NCBI RefSeq assembly: GCF_039542035.1 | Contig: NZ_BAABHJ010000020.1 | Coordinates: forward strand, 242,816 to 306,815 | Direction of reading: 5' to 3' | DNA length: 64,000 bases | From: Actinoallomurus liliacearum | Lineage (GTDB): Bacteria > Actinomycetota > Actinomycetes > Streptosporangiales > Streptosporangiaceae | In this document: positions 8,911-17,065 of the stretch, in pieces | How positions within the stretch are numbered: the first letter of the stretch is position 1 | Layout: each line of letters opens with the position of its first letter | The notes under the pieces: model-generated | The model's database searches: none | Seen by the model: the letters and a program-made list of their open reading frames with translations, nothing else | Told to the model about the DNA's origin: nothing | Made by a program: the position numbers and the translations under genes

Positions 8911-9591
8911 TCAGCCGCTGGACATGGTGGCCGCGTTGCTCGCGATGACCGCGGCGGACGTCGCGGCCATCACCGCCGCGTGGATCGACGCGATGACCTT
9001 CGCCACGGCCCGCCCCGCCCACTGCTCCTCGGTGATCTCCCTGACGCGCCCGCGCAGGACCTTCCCGTCGACGTCCGGGAACGCCTTCCGGTCGAGACGG
9101 CAGGCATGGACGATCGCGAGCAGGGCGCCGGACCGTTCGTCTGCCGGAGCGCCGTCCAACACCGCGCGGAGCCGGGCGCGGAGCTCCTGTTCGGGCCCCG
9201 GATCGCGCTCCGGGTAGCTGGTGTGCTTGAAGAAGAGGAACTTGTGCTCCCGTTCCTCCAGGATCCCGATCGCCGCGAGGCGGCCCAGGCGCCGCTTCCG
9301 GATCTCATCCCGGCGCGTCCTGCTCACCCACTGCTCGGCCTTACGGGGTTTGCCGTCCGCCGTGATGCTCGCCAAGAGACCGTCGAGGTCCGGGTCGCCG
9401 AGCGGGGACTGGTCGGCCGCGACGACGCGCCCGTCAACGAGCTGCACGCGCTCGGCGAGCGCCAGCTCCGCCAGCAACGCGCCGGCCACACCGCAGTCCA
9501 GCTCGGCGGACCCGATCAGGGCGCTGCCGTCCTCCTCGCGCAGCGCCAGCAGCAGAAGCTCATCGGCCAGTGTCAGTCGCACGTCGTCCAC
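8911..9591 (-). CDS. GOLPH3/GPP34 family phosphoprotein
   Basis: A 226-aa protein beginning LTLADELLLLAL, the hallmark opening of GPP34 domains. It continues with the repeated helical pattern of the family (AELDCGVAGALLAELALAER, then RRDEIRKRRLGRLAAIGIL). Eukaryotic GOLPH3 binds phosphatidylinositol-4-phosphate. Bacterial members are common in actinomycetes and their role is unsettled. The C-terminal 40 residues are Ala-rich and may form an amphipathic helix. The start is the GTG at 9591, and an in-frame GTG three codons later is possible. It is divergent from the MazG-like gene and may be co-transcribed with the TIGR02679 gene. Confidence 0.88.
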   Translation of the reverse strand: MDDVRLTLADELLLLALREEDGSALIGSAELDCGVAGALLAELALAERVQLVDGRVVAADQSPLGDPDLDGLLASITADGKPRKAEQWVSRTRRDEIRKRRLGRLAAIGILEEREHKFLFFKHTSYPERDPGPEQELRARLRAVLDGAPADERSGALLAIVHACRLDRKAFPDVDGKVLRGRVREITEEQWAGRAVAKVIASIHAAVMAATSAAVIASNAATMSSG

Positions 9592-9729
9592 CTCACCGTC
9601 TCGAGGGCGATCCGGCCGGTCCCCTACCCACCCGGCGAAAGATCACCGCCATGTCGGTAGGACGAGACAGGGCCGGATCGAGTTCCGTGCCGTACGCCTC
9701 GTGGCGAACCCGGGCCGTCGCGGACCTCG

Positions 9730-9735
9730 TACGGT
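9730..9735 (+). promoter_or_regulatory. -10 element (TACGGT), probable leaderless promoter
   Basis: TACGGT with exactly 6 nt to the GTG at 9742. No Shine-Dalgarno is present. Confidence 0.5.
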
Positions 9736-9741
9736 GGGCTG

Positions 9742-10101
9742 GTGACGACGGCACTGGAAGACCTGGCGGATCGGCTGCGGGACTTCGCCGCCGCACGCGA
9801 CTGGGAGCAGTTCCACACTCCGAAGAACCTCGCCATGGCGCTGGCCGGTGAGGTCGGCGAGCTGCTGGCCGAGCTGCAGTGGCTGACCCCCGAGGAGTCG
9901 GCTCGGGTGATGCGGGATCCGGAGGCGGCGGGGCGGATGCGCTCGGAGCTGGCCGACGTGGCGGTCTACCTGGTCCGGCTGGCCGACGTGCTCGGCGTCG
10001 ACCTGATCGAGGCCGCGCACGCCAAACTCGACGAGGGCGAACGCCGCTACGACGCCGACACCTACCGCGGCTCCGCCCGCAAGGCCCCGCCCCTCCAATG
10101 A
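9742..10101 (+). CDS. MazG-like nucleotide pyrophosphohydrolase
   Basis: A 119-aa all-alpha NTP-PPase of the RS21-C6/dCTPase type. The metal-binding pattern ExxE...ExxD is visible as GEVGELLAEL and ELADVAVYL. Such enzymes hydrolyse non-canonical or excess dNTPs to the monophosphate and pyrophosphate (house-cleaning). Length is normal for the single-domain subfamily. The GTG start is placed by the TACGGT -10 six bases upstream. A monocistronic gene, divergent from GPP34. Confidence 0.9.
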   Translation: MTTALEDLADRLRDFAAARDWEQFHTPKNLAMALAGEVGELLAELQWLTPEESARVMRDPEAAGRMRSELADVAVYLVRLADVLGVDLIEAAHAKLDEGERRYDADTYRGSARKAPPLQ

Positions 10102-10166
10102 GACCGAAGATCGCGTCGGCCGTGCGCCCCGTCTCCTGATCGCCGAGGAACGTCGGAGCCCGCCGC

Positions 10167-10172
10167 TAACTT
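10167..10172 (+). promoter_or_regulatory. -10 element (TAACTT), probable leaderless promoter
   Basis: TAACTT, then 6 nt (CGGGGC), then ATG at 10179. It has the same geometry as the elements before 6854 and 9742. Confidence 0.5.
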
Positions 10173-10178
10173 CGGGGC

Positions 10179-10973
10179 ATGCGCCGCGAATCGCCGTTCA
10201 ACGACCTCCCCGACGGGCTGCCCGCCGGTCGCCTGGTGACACCACAGCAGAGCTTCAGACCGCCGAGCGGGCCGACCGGTCCCGTCCTCTGGGTGTCGGA
10301 CGAGCCGCTGGCCGACGCCGGGGCGCACTGGGCCAGGCTGTTCGCGCTGCACGAGCGGACCGGCCTCTACCCGCTGCTCCTCGCCACCTTTCGGCGTGAC
10401 CCCGGCCGGCCGTGGCACGACGGGGAGCTCGATCCGCCGTTGCCCGTCGGCGCCATCGACATGCTGGCCGCGGAGGGTGTGCTCCGCCGATTCTGGGACT
10501 CGGTGGTCGCGGAGCCCGCCGAGGACACCGAGGATCCGAAGCCGTCGGGCCCCTGGCCCGGGCTGGCGCCTCCGGGCGCGGATCCGGACCCGGACACGGC
10601 GACCGAGTTCGCGGAATCCCTGGGCGCGTCCCAGCGCTCCTGGCTGCTCGGCCTGGTCCCTGCGGCACGTGGCGCGGACACGATCACCATGTGCGGCTGG
10701 CAGGGACCGATGAACCATACGAATCACACCCAGGAGATCTCGGCCGTCCTTCGTTCCTGGGAGGAGCGGTTCGGTGTCCAGGTCGTGTCCGTCGGCTTCG
10801 ACACGCTCCATGTGTCCGTGGCGGCGCCCCCGAAGACGCCGGAGCACGCCCGCCAGGTGGCCGCCGAGCACCTCGCCTTCTGCCCCGACAACATCTGGCA
10901 GGGCTGTGGTGACCTCGATGCGTACGCCGAGGATCTCATCGACGAGACCTCTTGGTCCTTCTGGTGGGACTGA
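10179..10973 (+). CDS. DUF4253 domain-containing protein
   Basis: A 264-aa protein whose C-terminal third carries the DUF4253 signature: LRSWEERFGVQVVSVGFDTLHVSVA, then AAEHLAFCPDNIWQG and a terminal W-x-FWWD. The N-terminal half (PVLWVSDEPL...WARLFALHERTGLYPLLL) is also typical of the actinobacterial version. Function is unknown, and members often sit near Imm/polymorphic-toxin style genes in other genomes, but nothing of that sort is visible here. Probably leaderless. Two palindromic repeats follow at 11001-11134 before the convergent esterase gene. Confidence 0.9.
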   Translation: MRRESPFNDLPDGLPAGRLVTPQQSFRPPSGPTGPVLWVSDEPLADAGAHWARLFALHERTGLYPLLLATFRRDPGRPWHDGELDPPLPVGAIDMLAAEGVLRRFWDSVVAEPAEDTEDPKPSGPWPGLAPPGADPDPDTATEFAESLGASQRSWLLGLVPAARGADTITMCGWQGPMNHTNHTQEISAVLRSWEERFGVQVVSVGFDTLHVSVAAPPKTPEHARQVAAEHLAFCPDNIWQGCGDLDAYAEDLIDETSWSFWWD

Positions 10974-11000
10974 ACGGCGTCGCCGGGGCGAAGTCCGGCC

Positions 11001-11052
11001 GCTGATCCCTGGCACCTGCTGCTCTCTTGGCGCAGCGAACACCAGCGATCAG
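11001..11052. repeat. Dispersed imperfect palindrome, copy A
   Basis: Left arm 11001-11022 begins GCTGATCCCTGGC and continues to TGCTGC. After a 7-nt loop the right arm (11030-11052) reads GCGCAGC...CCAGCGATCAG. The arms match with several mismatches. It lies in the convergent junction between the DUF4253 and esterase genes, and three relatives occur at 11083, 14897 and 32479. Confidence 0.7.
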
Positions 11053-11082
11053 GTTCCGGCCAGTTCGTGTCGGCGGACAGTG

Positions 11083-11134
11083 CCGATCCCTGGCGGTCGC
11101 CCTGTGTCTCCGCTCGGCGAGCGCCAGGGATCAG
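11083..11134. repeat. Dispersed imperfect palindrome, copy B
   Basis: Perfect 11-bp arms GATCCCTGGCG (11085-11095) and its complement (11122-11132) are separated by 26 nt. It is a tandem neighbour of copy A in the same convergent junction. Probably a bidirectional terminator or REP-like element. Confidence 0.7.
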
Positions 11135-11153
11135 CCGTTCTCGGGGCCTCCGG

Positions 11154-12461
11154 TCAGGAGACCGTGCAGGCGGATCCGTTGAGGGTGAAGGCCGGCGGCT
11201 TGGCGGTGTCGCCGGTGTGGGTGGCCTGGAAGCCGAAGCTCGTCGACGCGCCCGGTGCCAGGGAGCCGTTGTAGGAGACGTTCGTCGCGGTCACCTGGCC
11301 GCTCGAACCGGTGAAGGCGGCGTTCCAGCCGGAGGTGATCGTCTGGCCGCCGGGCAGGGTGAAGGCCAGGGACCAGCCGTTGATCGTCGAGCCGCCGGTG
11401 TTCTTGATGGTGATGCTCTCGGTCAGGCCGGTGTTCCAGGCGCTCACCGTGTCACTGACCGCGCAGGGACCCGACCCGCCCGGCGGAGTCGGGGTCGGGG
11501 TCGGCGTGGGGGTCGGCGTCGAGCCGTCGCCGATCAGACCCATGAACCGCAGGGCCAGCTCCCCCATCCCGGTCTGGTAGACACCGTGGCCGGCGCCCTG
11601 AACGCTGATGCCCTCGACCGGCGCGGTGGTGCCCGTTCCTCCGTAACGCGTGCGGGTCCACGACGACTGCGGGTGGTCGGTGTAACTCGGTGTCTGGCTG
11701 ACGCCGAGCACGTTGGTCCACTCCTTGATCTCCTCGCCGAAGTTGTTGTAGTTCAGCGTGCCGTCGGCCGTGCCGTGCCAGACCTCCATGCGAGGGCGTG
11801 CCCCCGTGTAACCCGGATAGGCGGCGCGGACGAGGTCGCCCCACTGCTGCGGCGTCTTGCTGATCTGCCCGTTCGCGCACGCGCTGTTCCACATCGACCC
11901 GTCGGTGGTGGCGAAACAGCCGAACGGCACCCCGGCGAACGCCGCGCCGGCCTTGAACACGTCGGGGTAGTCGCCGAGCAGCACGTTCGTCATCATCGCC
12001 CCGGAGGAGATGCCGGTGACGTACACGCGGCCCGCGTCGCCGTTCCGGTGCTGCTCCTCCCACTGGACCATCGACACGATGCCCACCGGGTCACTGTTGC
12101 CGTTGTGGGTCAACGCGCCCGGCGTCGACACGTCGAAGCACGAACCGCTCCGGGTGGCCGAGGGGTACACCACGATGAAGCCGTAACGGTCCGCCAGTGA
12201 GGCGAACTCCGTCCCGGAGTACATCGCCGGTCCTGAACCGGTGCAGTAGTGCACGGCGACGAGGATCGCCGGGTGGGCCGTCACGTTGGCCGGCACGTAC
12301 TCGTACATGCGCAGGCCGGTCGGGTTGGTGCCGAAGCCGGTCACCTCGGTGAGCGACGCGGCCGACGCCCGGCGCATCGACGTGAGGCCGCCCACCGTGG
12401 CCAGCAGTGCCGCGATCAGTGTCGCGAGCAGTGGCGCCAGAGCCTTCTTTCTCAGCTTCAT
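11154..12461 (-). CDS. Secreted CE1-type esterase (PHB-depolymerase family) with CBM2
   Basis: A 435-aa exported enzyme: signal peptide about 1-35, then an alpha/beta-hydrolase domain of the extracellular PHB depolymerase/feruloyl-acetylxylan esterase family with nucleophile G-I-S-S-G (S152) and later HGTADG and GAGHG supplying Asp and His. A Thr-Pro repeat linker leads to a C-terminal cellulose-binding CBM2 domain (about 332-435) bounded by two cysteines. The CBM2 argues for a polysaccharide substrate (ferulate or acetyl groups on xylan) rather than polyhydroxyalkanoate. GGAGGA lies about 12 nt before the ATG. It is divergent from a CBM2 glycosidase, and both probably act on plant cell wall. 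Confidence 0.9.
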   Translation of the reverse strand: MKLRKKALAPLLATLIAALLATVGGLTSMRRASAASLTEVTGFGTNPTGLRMYEYVPANVTAHPAILVAVHYCTGSGPAMYSGTEFASLADRYGFIVVYPSATRSGSCFDVSTPGALTHNGNSDPVGIVSMVQWEEQHRNGDAGRVYVTGISSGAMMTNVLLGDYPDVFKAGAAFAGVPFGCFATTDGSMWNSACANGQISKTPQQWGDLVRAAYPGYTGARPRMEVWHGTADGTLNYNNFGEEIKEWTNVLGVSQTPSYTDHPQSSWTRTRYGGTGTTAPVEGISVQGAGHGVYQTGMGELALRFMGLIGDGSTPTPTPTPTPTPPGGSGPCAVSDTVSAWNTGLTESITIKNTGGSTINGWSLAFTLPGGQTITSGWNAAFTGSSGQVTATNVSYNGSLAPGASTSFGFQATHTGDTAKPPAFTLNGSACTVS

Positions 12462-12822
12462 GACCGCGATCGGTCCTCCTCACGATGCGGCGGGCCGGGT
12501 GGGACGGCCCTGAACTGAATGGAATCCGCCCGGTGTCCCGGACGGGCCGAACGCTAGGAACCGTCCGCCGTACCGGTCAACGCCACGGGCGGAGAGGCGG
12601 CCCCGACCTGGCCGCCCGCGCGAAAGTTTCATGCCTCGCGGGCCGGACCCGGCCTGCCGGACGCGGCGGCCGCGGGAGCTCTCGGCCCCGTACCAGGCCG
12701 GATTCCCCGGTTCCGCGACGGCGCCCCGGCGGACCGGTCCGCGACGCCGTCGAGGTCCGTTGACACGTCTGGGGCGGAATCTCAGCATGAGGCGACTTTG
12801 ATCACCGGCGATTGGATCACTG
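12462..12822. promoter_or_regulatory. Divergent promoter region of the two CBM2 enzymes
   Basis: A 361-bp non-coding spacer. For the rightward gene a consensus TTGACA is present at 12760-12765, with a 17-nt spacer to CAGCAT at 12783-12788. I looked for the CebR/CelR-type TGGGAGCGCTCCCA palindrome and did not find it. The half-site TGATCACCGGCG at about 12798-12809 resembles one arm of the dispersed palindrome family. Confidence 0.5.
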
Positions 12823-14886
12823 ATGCGCCTCCGTCCCGCCGTCGCCGCGGCGCTGACCGCGTTCGTCGCGGCCGTCTCATCCGCCGGGCCCGCCTCGGCG
12901 GGCGCCCGCGCCGCCGACCCACCCGTGAACGTCACCGTGAACGCGCGAGCGGGACTGGCGACCATGCCCGCGACCGGGCTGGGCGTCAATGACGCGGTCT
13001 GGGACGCCGAACTCGGCACGACCGCGGTGTCGGACCGGTTGCAGGCGGCCGGCGTGCGGATGATCCGGTATCCGGGCGGTTCGTACGGGGACATCTACCA
13101 CTGGAAGACCAACACCGCGCCAGGCGGCTACGTCGCCCCGAACACCGACTTCGACACCTTCATGGCCTCCGTACGGCGGGTCGGCGCGCAGCCGATGGTC
13201 ATCGCCAACTACGGCACCGGGACGCCCGAGGAGGCGGCCGACTGGGTCCGGTACGCCAACGTGACCAAGGGGTACGGCGCGAAGTACTGGACGATCGGCA
13301 ACGAGAACTACGGGAACGGCCACTACGGATCCGGCTGGGAGGCCGACGACCACGCCGACAAGAGCCCGTCCGCGTACGCCGGCGGCGTCGTCGCGTACGC
13401 CGACGCGATGAAGGCGGTCGACCCCACGATCAAGGTCGGTGCCGTGCTCACCATGCCGGCGAACTGGCCGGACGCGGTGGTCGGCGGCGGTGACTCGGCG
13501 AACTGGAACCAGACCGTGCTCTCGATCGCCGGATCGAAGATCGACTTCGTGGACGTGCACTGGTACCCGGGCGGCACCACGGCCGGCGAGTCCCTGGCCA
13601 AGCCGGGGCAGATCGACGACGCCATGTACCTGCTGCGGCGGCAGATCGCCCGGTACGCCGGGGACGGCGCCGGCCGCATCGGCATCAGCCTCACCGAGAC
13701 CAATGTGGGCGTGGGCGAGGACACCCAGCCGGCCGCGCTCTTCCTGGCCGACGCGTACAGCGGGCTGCTCGCGAACGGCGTCTTCACGGTCGACTGGTGG
13801 AACGTCCACAACGGGATCGGCACGGTCTCCACGGTGGCCGGCCAGACCGACTACGGCGACTTCGGCATGCTCTCCAGCGGGGGCTGCACGTCCGACGGGG
13901 CCTCCTGCGAGCCGCCGCTCAACACGCCGTTCGCCCCGTACCACGGCCTGTCCATGATGAACGACTTCGCCCGCCCCGGCGACCAGTTCGTCCGGGCCGG
14001 CACCGACCAGGCCCTGGTCACCGCGCACGCCGCGCGCCGCCCGAACGGGGACCTCGCGGTGCTGCTGGTGAACAAGGACCCGGACAACGCGCACCCGGTG
14101 AGCATCGACTACGCCGGCTACACCCCCGCCGACGCGGCGCCGACCGTGTACTCGTTCGGGAACGGCGACACCGCCGTCCACTCGGCGCAGACCGGCAGCG
14201 CGACGAGCCAGACCCTGCCGCCGTACTCGCTGACCACGCTCGTGCTGCACCCGGCGAGCACGCCCGCGGGAGCGCCCGCGACGCCCGCGCGGCCGACCGC
14301 CTCGGCGGTCACCGACCGGTCCGCGACGATCTCCTGGCCGGCGGCCGCCGCGGGCGCCCACCCGGTCGCCAAGTACGAGGTGTACCGGCAGAACGGCGCG
14401 ATCAGCGAGGAGCTCGGTGAGACCGCCGGCACCTCGCTCACGGTCCGCAACCTCGACCCCGGCACCCGGTACACGGTGAACGTCCTCGCCCGCGACACCG
14501 CAGGGAAGGTGTCCTGGGCCTCGCCGCCGCTCACGTTCACCACCGGCAGCCCGGCGAGCAGCGCCTGCACCGTCCGCTTCACCGACCAGAACGACTGGGC
14601 CAGTGGCTACGTCGCCGGCGTGGACGTCACGAACAACGGTCCCGACCCGATCGACGGCTGGACCCTGACGTTCACCTGGCCGACCGGCTGGCAGCAGCTG
14701 AGCAGCGGCTGGAACGCCACCTGGACCCAGGACGGCCGGGACGTCAAGGCCACCAGCCTCGACTCGAACGGGAGGCTGGCCGCCGGCGCCACCGTGAACA
14801 TCGGCTTCGTCGGCGCGTACACCGGCCCGAACATCCTCCCGGGGGTATTCCGCCTGAACGGGACGGTCTGCACGGCGACCGAGTGA
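12823..14886 (+). CDS. Secreted alpha-L-arabinofuranosidase-like glycosidase with FN3 and CBM2
   Basis: A 687-aa exported protein. The signal peptide ends near residue 26 (ASA). A (beta/alpha)8 glycosidase domain follows with TIGNENYGNGHYG (acid/base E161) and GISLTETNVG (likely nucleophile E292), then a beta-sandwich, an FN3 domain (about 485-580) and a C-terminal CBM2 (about 585-687, bounded by cysteines and with exposed Trp). The layout matches actinomycete arabinofuranosidase or cellulose-binding proteins of clan GH-A. Exact specificity cannot be read from sequence. No clear Shine-Dalgarno precedes the ATG, and TTGACA lies 58 nt upstream. Partner in plant-polymer attack to the divergent esterase. 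Confidence 0.87.
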   Translation: MRLRPAVAAALTAFVAAVSSAGPASAGARAADPPVNVTVNARAGLATMPATGLGVNDAVWDAELGTTAVSDRLQAAGVRMIRYPGGSYGDIYHWKTNTAPGGYVAPNTDFDTFMASVRRVGAQPMVIANYGTGTPEEAADWVRYANVTKGYGAKYWTIGNENYGNGHYGSGWEADDHADKSPSAYAGGVVAYADAMKAVDPTIKVGAVLTMPANWPDAVVGGGDSANWNQTVLSIAGSKIDFVDVHWYPGGTTAGESLAKPGQIDDAMYLLRRQIARYAGDGAGRIGISLTETNVGVGEDTQPAALFLADAYSGLLANGVFTVDWWNVHNGIGTVSTVAGQTDYGDFGMLSSGGCTSDGASCEPPLNTPFAPYHGLSMMNDFARPGDQFVRAGTDQALVTAHAARRPNGDLAVLLVNKDPDNAHPVSIDYAGYTPADAAPTVYSFGNGDTAVHSAQTGSATSQTLPPYSLTTLVLHPASTPAGAPATPARPTASAVTDRSATISWPAAAAGAHPVAKYEVYRQNGAISEELGETAGTSLTVRNLDPGTRYTVNVLARDTAGKVSWASPPLTFTTGSPASSACTVRFTDQNDWASGYVAGVDVTNNGPDPIDGWTLTFTWPTGWQQLSSGWNATWTQDGRDVKATSLDSNGRLAAGATVNIGFVGAYTGPNILPGVFRLNGTVCTATE

Positions 14887-14896
14887 CCGTGGAACC

Positions 14897-14948
14897 GCTG
14901 ATCACTGGCGCCCGCTGAGCAAGGAGGCGCAGCAGACGCCGGTGATCA
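14897..14948. repeat. Dispersed imperfect palindrome, copy C
   Basis: Arms TGATCACTGGCG...GCTG (14897-14917) and GCAGCAGACGCCGGTGATCA (14929-14948) pair with three mismatches. It occupies the convergent junction between the glycosidase and lutC. Confidence 0.7.
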
Positions 14949-14964
14949 TCGTTCCTGCCACCGC

Positions 14965-15588
14965 CTACCGCGCCGGAGCGATGAGGACCTCCAGGGTGCG
15001 GGGGCCGTGGACGCCTTCCACGCGGTTCAACTCGATGTCGCTCGTCGCGGACGGGCCGCTGATCCAGGTCTGCGGGCGGGACGGGTCGAGGCGTTCGAGC
15101 GCCTCGGGGACGGTGCGGACGATCTGCTCTCGCCGGACGACGCACAGGTGGTAGTCGGGGATCAGGGTGAGCGCGCGGCGGCCCTGGTCCGCGGCGCCGT
15201 CCAGGACGATCGTGCCGGTCTCGGCGATGGCGACCGCGCAGCCGGTGACCACGCCGTCCAGGGCGTCGAGGTCGGCCGCGGACAGGGCCGGGTCGTCCCG
15301 GACCGTCTCCGCGTCGCCGAACCACTCGGCGGGGACGCCGGCGGGCGCGACGACCCGGCGGGCGCCGTGCCTCCGCAGCGCGTCCGCGACCGCCGCCGCC
15401 ACGTCGGCGACCTCGTGCACGACCGCCCTGTAGTCGACGAGGCGGTCGACCAGCAGCTCGACGACGTCCGGGCCGGACCGATCACGGTCGTACGCGCGCG
15501 GCACCTCGACGTCCTCCGGCGCCTCCGTACGGGGGACGTCGGCGAGCGCCGCCCGGACGCGGGCCAGGATCCGGTCCCGGGAGCTCAT
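14965..15588 (-). CDS. lutC: L-lactate utilization protein LutC
   Basis: A 207-aa LutC/YkgG (LUD domain) protein: AVAIAETGTIVLDG, LTLIPDYHLCVV and the C-terminal ISGPSATSDIELNRVEGVHGPR are diagnostic. LutC is the third subunit of the LutABC complex, which oxidises L-lactate to pyruvate with iron-sulfur centres and no FMN. The start ATG overlaps the lutB stop as ATGA, and it is the last gene of the twelve-cistron minus-strand operon. Upstream in-frame sequence to 16302 is a shadow of lutB and was discarded. Confidence 0.93.
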   Translation of the reverse strand: MSSRDRILARVRAALADVPRTEAPEDVEVPRAYDRDRSGPDVVELLVDRLVDYRAVVHEVADVAAAVADALRRHGARRVVAPAGVPAEWFGDAETVRDDPALSAADLDALDGVVTGCAVAIAETGTIVLDGAADQGRRALTLIPDYHLCVVRREQIVRTVPEALERLDPSRPQTWISGPSATSDIELNRVEGVHGPRTLEVLIAPAR

Positions 15589-17006
15589 CGATCCCCCTCC
15601 TCGCTCGCCCGCCGCGCCCACCACTCCCGGAACGACTCGCGGGGCGGTACGGGCACCTCGCGGGTGTCCGACCACGCCGCCAGCGGTCCGGGCAGGCGGC
15701 GCGGGGTCCAGCGGCGCAGCCGGCCGGCCGAACGCTGGGCCACGGCCAGCCACCTCGGGTCGGCCAGGACGCGACGGGCGGCGCCCATCACGAGGCGCTC
15801 CACGCGGTGGTGGCCCTTCGTCACCACCTTGGCGCGCAGGTCGAGCAGGACCTCGGGGATGTTGATCGCGACCGGGCAGACCTCGTAGCACGCGCCGCAC
15901 AGCGTCGAGGCGTACGGCAGCGACTCCTCCAGCGGCCCGGTGAGACCGCGCAGCTGGGGAGTGAGGATCGCGCCGATCGGCCCGGGGTACACCGAGCCGT
16001 ACGCGTGGCCGCCCGTCCGCTCGTACACGGGACAGACGTTCAGGCAGGCCGAGCAGCGGATGCAGCGCAGCGCCTGGCGGCCGACCCGGTCGGCCAGCAC
16101 CGACGTACGGCCGTTGTCGACGAGGACCAGGTGGAACTCCTGGCCCTCCGTCGCGCCGGTCCACATCGAGGTGTACGGGTTCATCCGCTCCCCGGTCGAC
16201 GAGCGGGGCAGCAGCTGCATGAACACCTCGAGGTCCCGCCAGGTCGGCACGATCTTCTCGATGCCGACCACCGAGATCAGCGTCTCGGGCAGCGTCACGC
16301 ACATCCGGCCGTTCCCCTCGGACTCGAGGACGACGAGGGTGCCGGTCTCGGCGACCGCGAAGTTGGCGCCGGAGATGCCGACCTTCGCGCCGAGGAACCG
16401 CTCGCGCAGGTGCAGCCGGGCGGCCTCGGCGAGGGCACGGGGATCGTCCTTCAGGCCCTCGGGGGCGGGGCGGCCCCAGGAGGCCATCCGGTCGCTGAAG
16501 ATCTTCCGGATCTCCGCGCGGTTGCGGTGGATCGCCGGGACCAGGATGTGCGAGGGCAGGTCGTCGCCGAGCTGCACGATCAGCTCGGCGAGGTCGGTCT
16601 CGTACGCGCGGATGCCGGCGGCGGCCAGCGCGGAGTTCAGCTCGAGCTCCTGGGTGGCCATCGACTTGACCTTGACGACCTCGGTCTCGCCGGTCGCCCG
16701 GACCAGGTCGACGACGATCCGGTCGGCCTCGTCGGCGTCCTCGGCCCAGTGCACGTGGCCGCCGGCGGCCGTGACCGCGGACTCCAGCCGTTCCAGGTAG
16801 ACGTCGAGGTGCCGGAGCGTACGGTCCTTGATCGCCGCGCCCGCGGCGCGCAGCTCGGCCCAGTCGGGCAGCTCCCCGACGACGGCCGCGCGCCTGGCGC
16901 GGATCGTGTGGGTGGCCTTGCGCAGGTTGTGGCGCAGCTGCGCGTCGCCGACCGCCCGCGCCGCCGCTTCGGGGAAGGCCGGCATCCCCACGAACGTGGC
17001 CGTCAT
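15585..17006 (-). CDS. lutB: L-lactate utilization iron-sulfur protein LutB
   Basis: A 473-aa protein with an N-terminal LUD domain and two [4Fe-4S] ferredoxin motifs: CIRCSACLNVCPVYERTGGHAYG and CGACYEVCPVAINIP. This is the electron-transfer subunit of LutABC. Length is typical. GGAGGACAC precedes the ATG at 17006. A 20-codon ORF ends in an ATGA overlap with this start, so lutB may be translationally coupled to that small ORF rather than directly to lutA. Confidence 0.95.
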   Translation of the reverse strand: MTATFVGMPAFPEAAARAVGDAQLRHNLRKATHTIRARRAAVVGELPDWAELRAAGAAIKDRTLRHLDVYLERLESAVTAAGGHVHWAEDADEADRIVVDLVRATGETEVVKVKSMATQELELNSALAAAGIRAYETDLAELIVQLGDDLPSHILVPAIHRNRAEIRKIFSDRMASWGRPAPEGLKDDPRALAEAARLHLRERFLGAKVGISGANFAVAETGTLVVLESEGNGRMCVTLPETLISVVGIEKIVPTWRDLEVFMQLLPRSSTGERMNPYTSMWTGATEGQEFHLVLVDNGRTSVLADRVGRQALRCIRCSACLNVCPVYERTGGHAYGSVYPGPIGAILTPQLRGLTGPLEESLPYASTLCGACYEVCPVAINIPEVLLDLRAKVVTKGHHRVERLVMGAARRVLADPRWLAVAQRSAGRLRRWTPRRLPGPLAAWSDTREVPVPPRESFREWWARRASEEGDR

Positions 17007-17065
17007 GTGTCCTCCTTCGTCGGAGGAGTGACCAGAGACGCCGTGTTGATGATCCGCTCGCTCAT
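17003..17065 (-). CDS. 20-aa small ORF exactly bridging lutA and lutB
   Basis: The ORF MSERIINTASLVTPPTKEDT starts with an ATG overlapping the lutA stop (ATGA) and ends with a TGA overlapping the lutB ATG (ATGA). AAGGAGATCCGGC before it is a strong Shine-Dalgarno. The peptide has no obvious hydrophobic segment. It could be a true small Lut-associated protein, a coupling peptide that passes ribosomes from lutA to lutB, or a spacer that happens to be open. Coding status is unproven, but both overlaps plus the ribosome site are more than expected by chance. Confidence 0.5.
   Translation of the reverse strand: MSERIINTASLVTPPTKEDT

Noticed and set aside
7657..9591. A complete Wadjet or other defence island
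   Set aside because: Only a JetD-like protein is present. No SMC, kleisin or TIGR02677/02678 homologue lies anywhere in the window.
11154..12461. A true polyhydroxyalkanoate depolymerase
   Set aside because: The fold allows it, but the C-terminal CBM2 and the divergent arabinofuranosidase-like gene favour a plant-polysaccharide esterase.
12462..12822. CebR/CelR-type cellobiose operator
   Set aside because: The 14-bp TGGGAGCGCTCCCA palindrome or close variants are not present in this spacer.
14965..16302. 445-codon version of the lutC frame
   Set aside because: Only the last 207 codons are LutC. The upstream part is lutB in another frame, and the ATGA overlap fixes the start at 15588.
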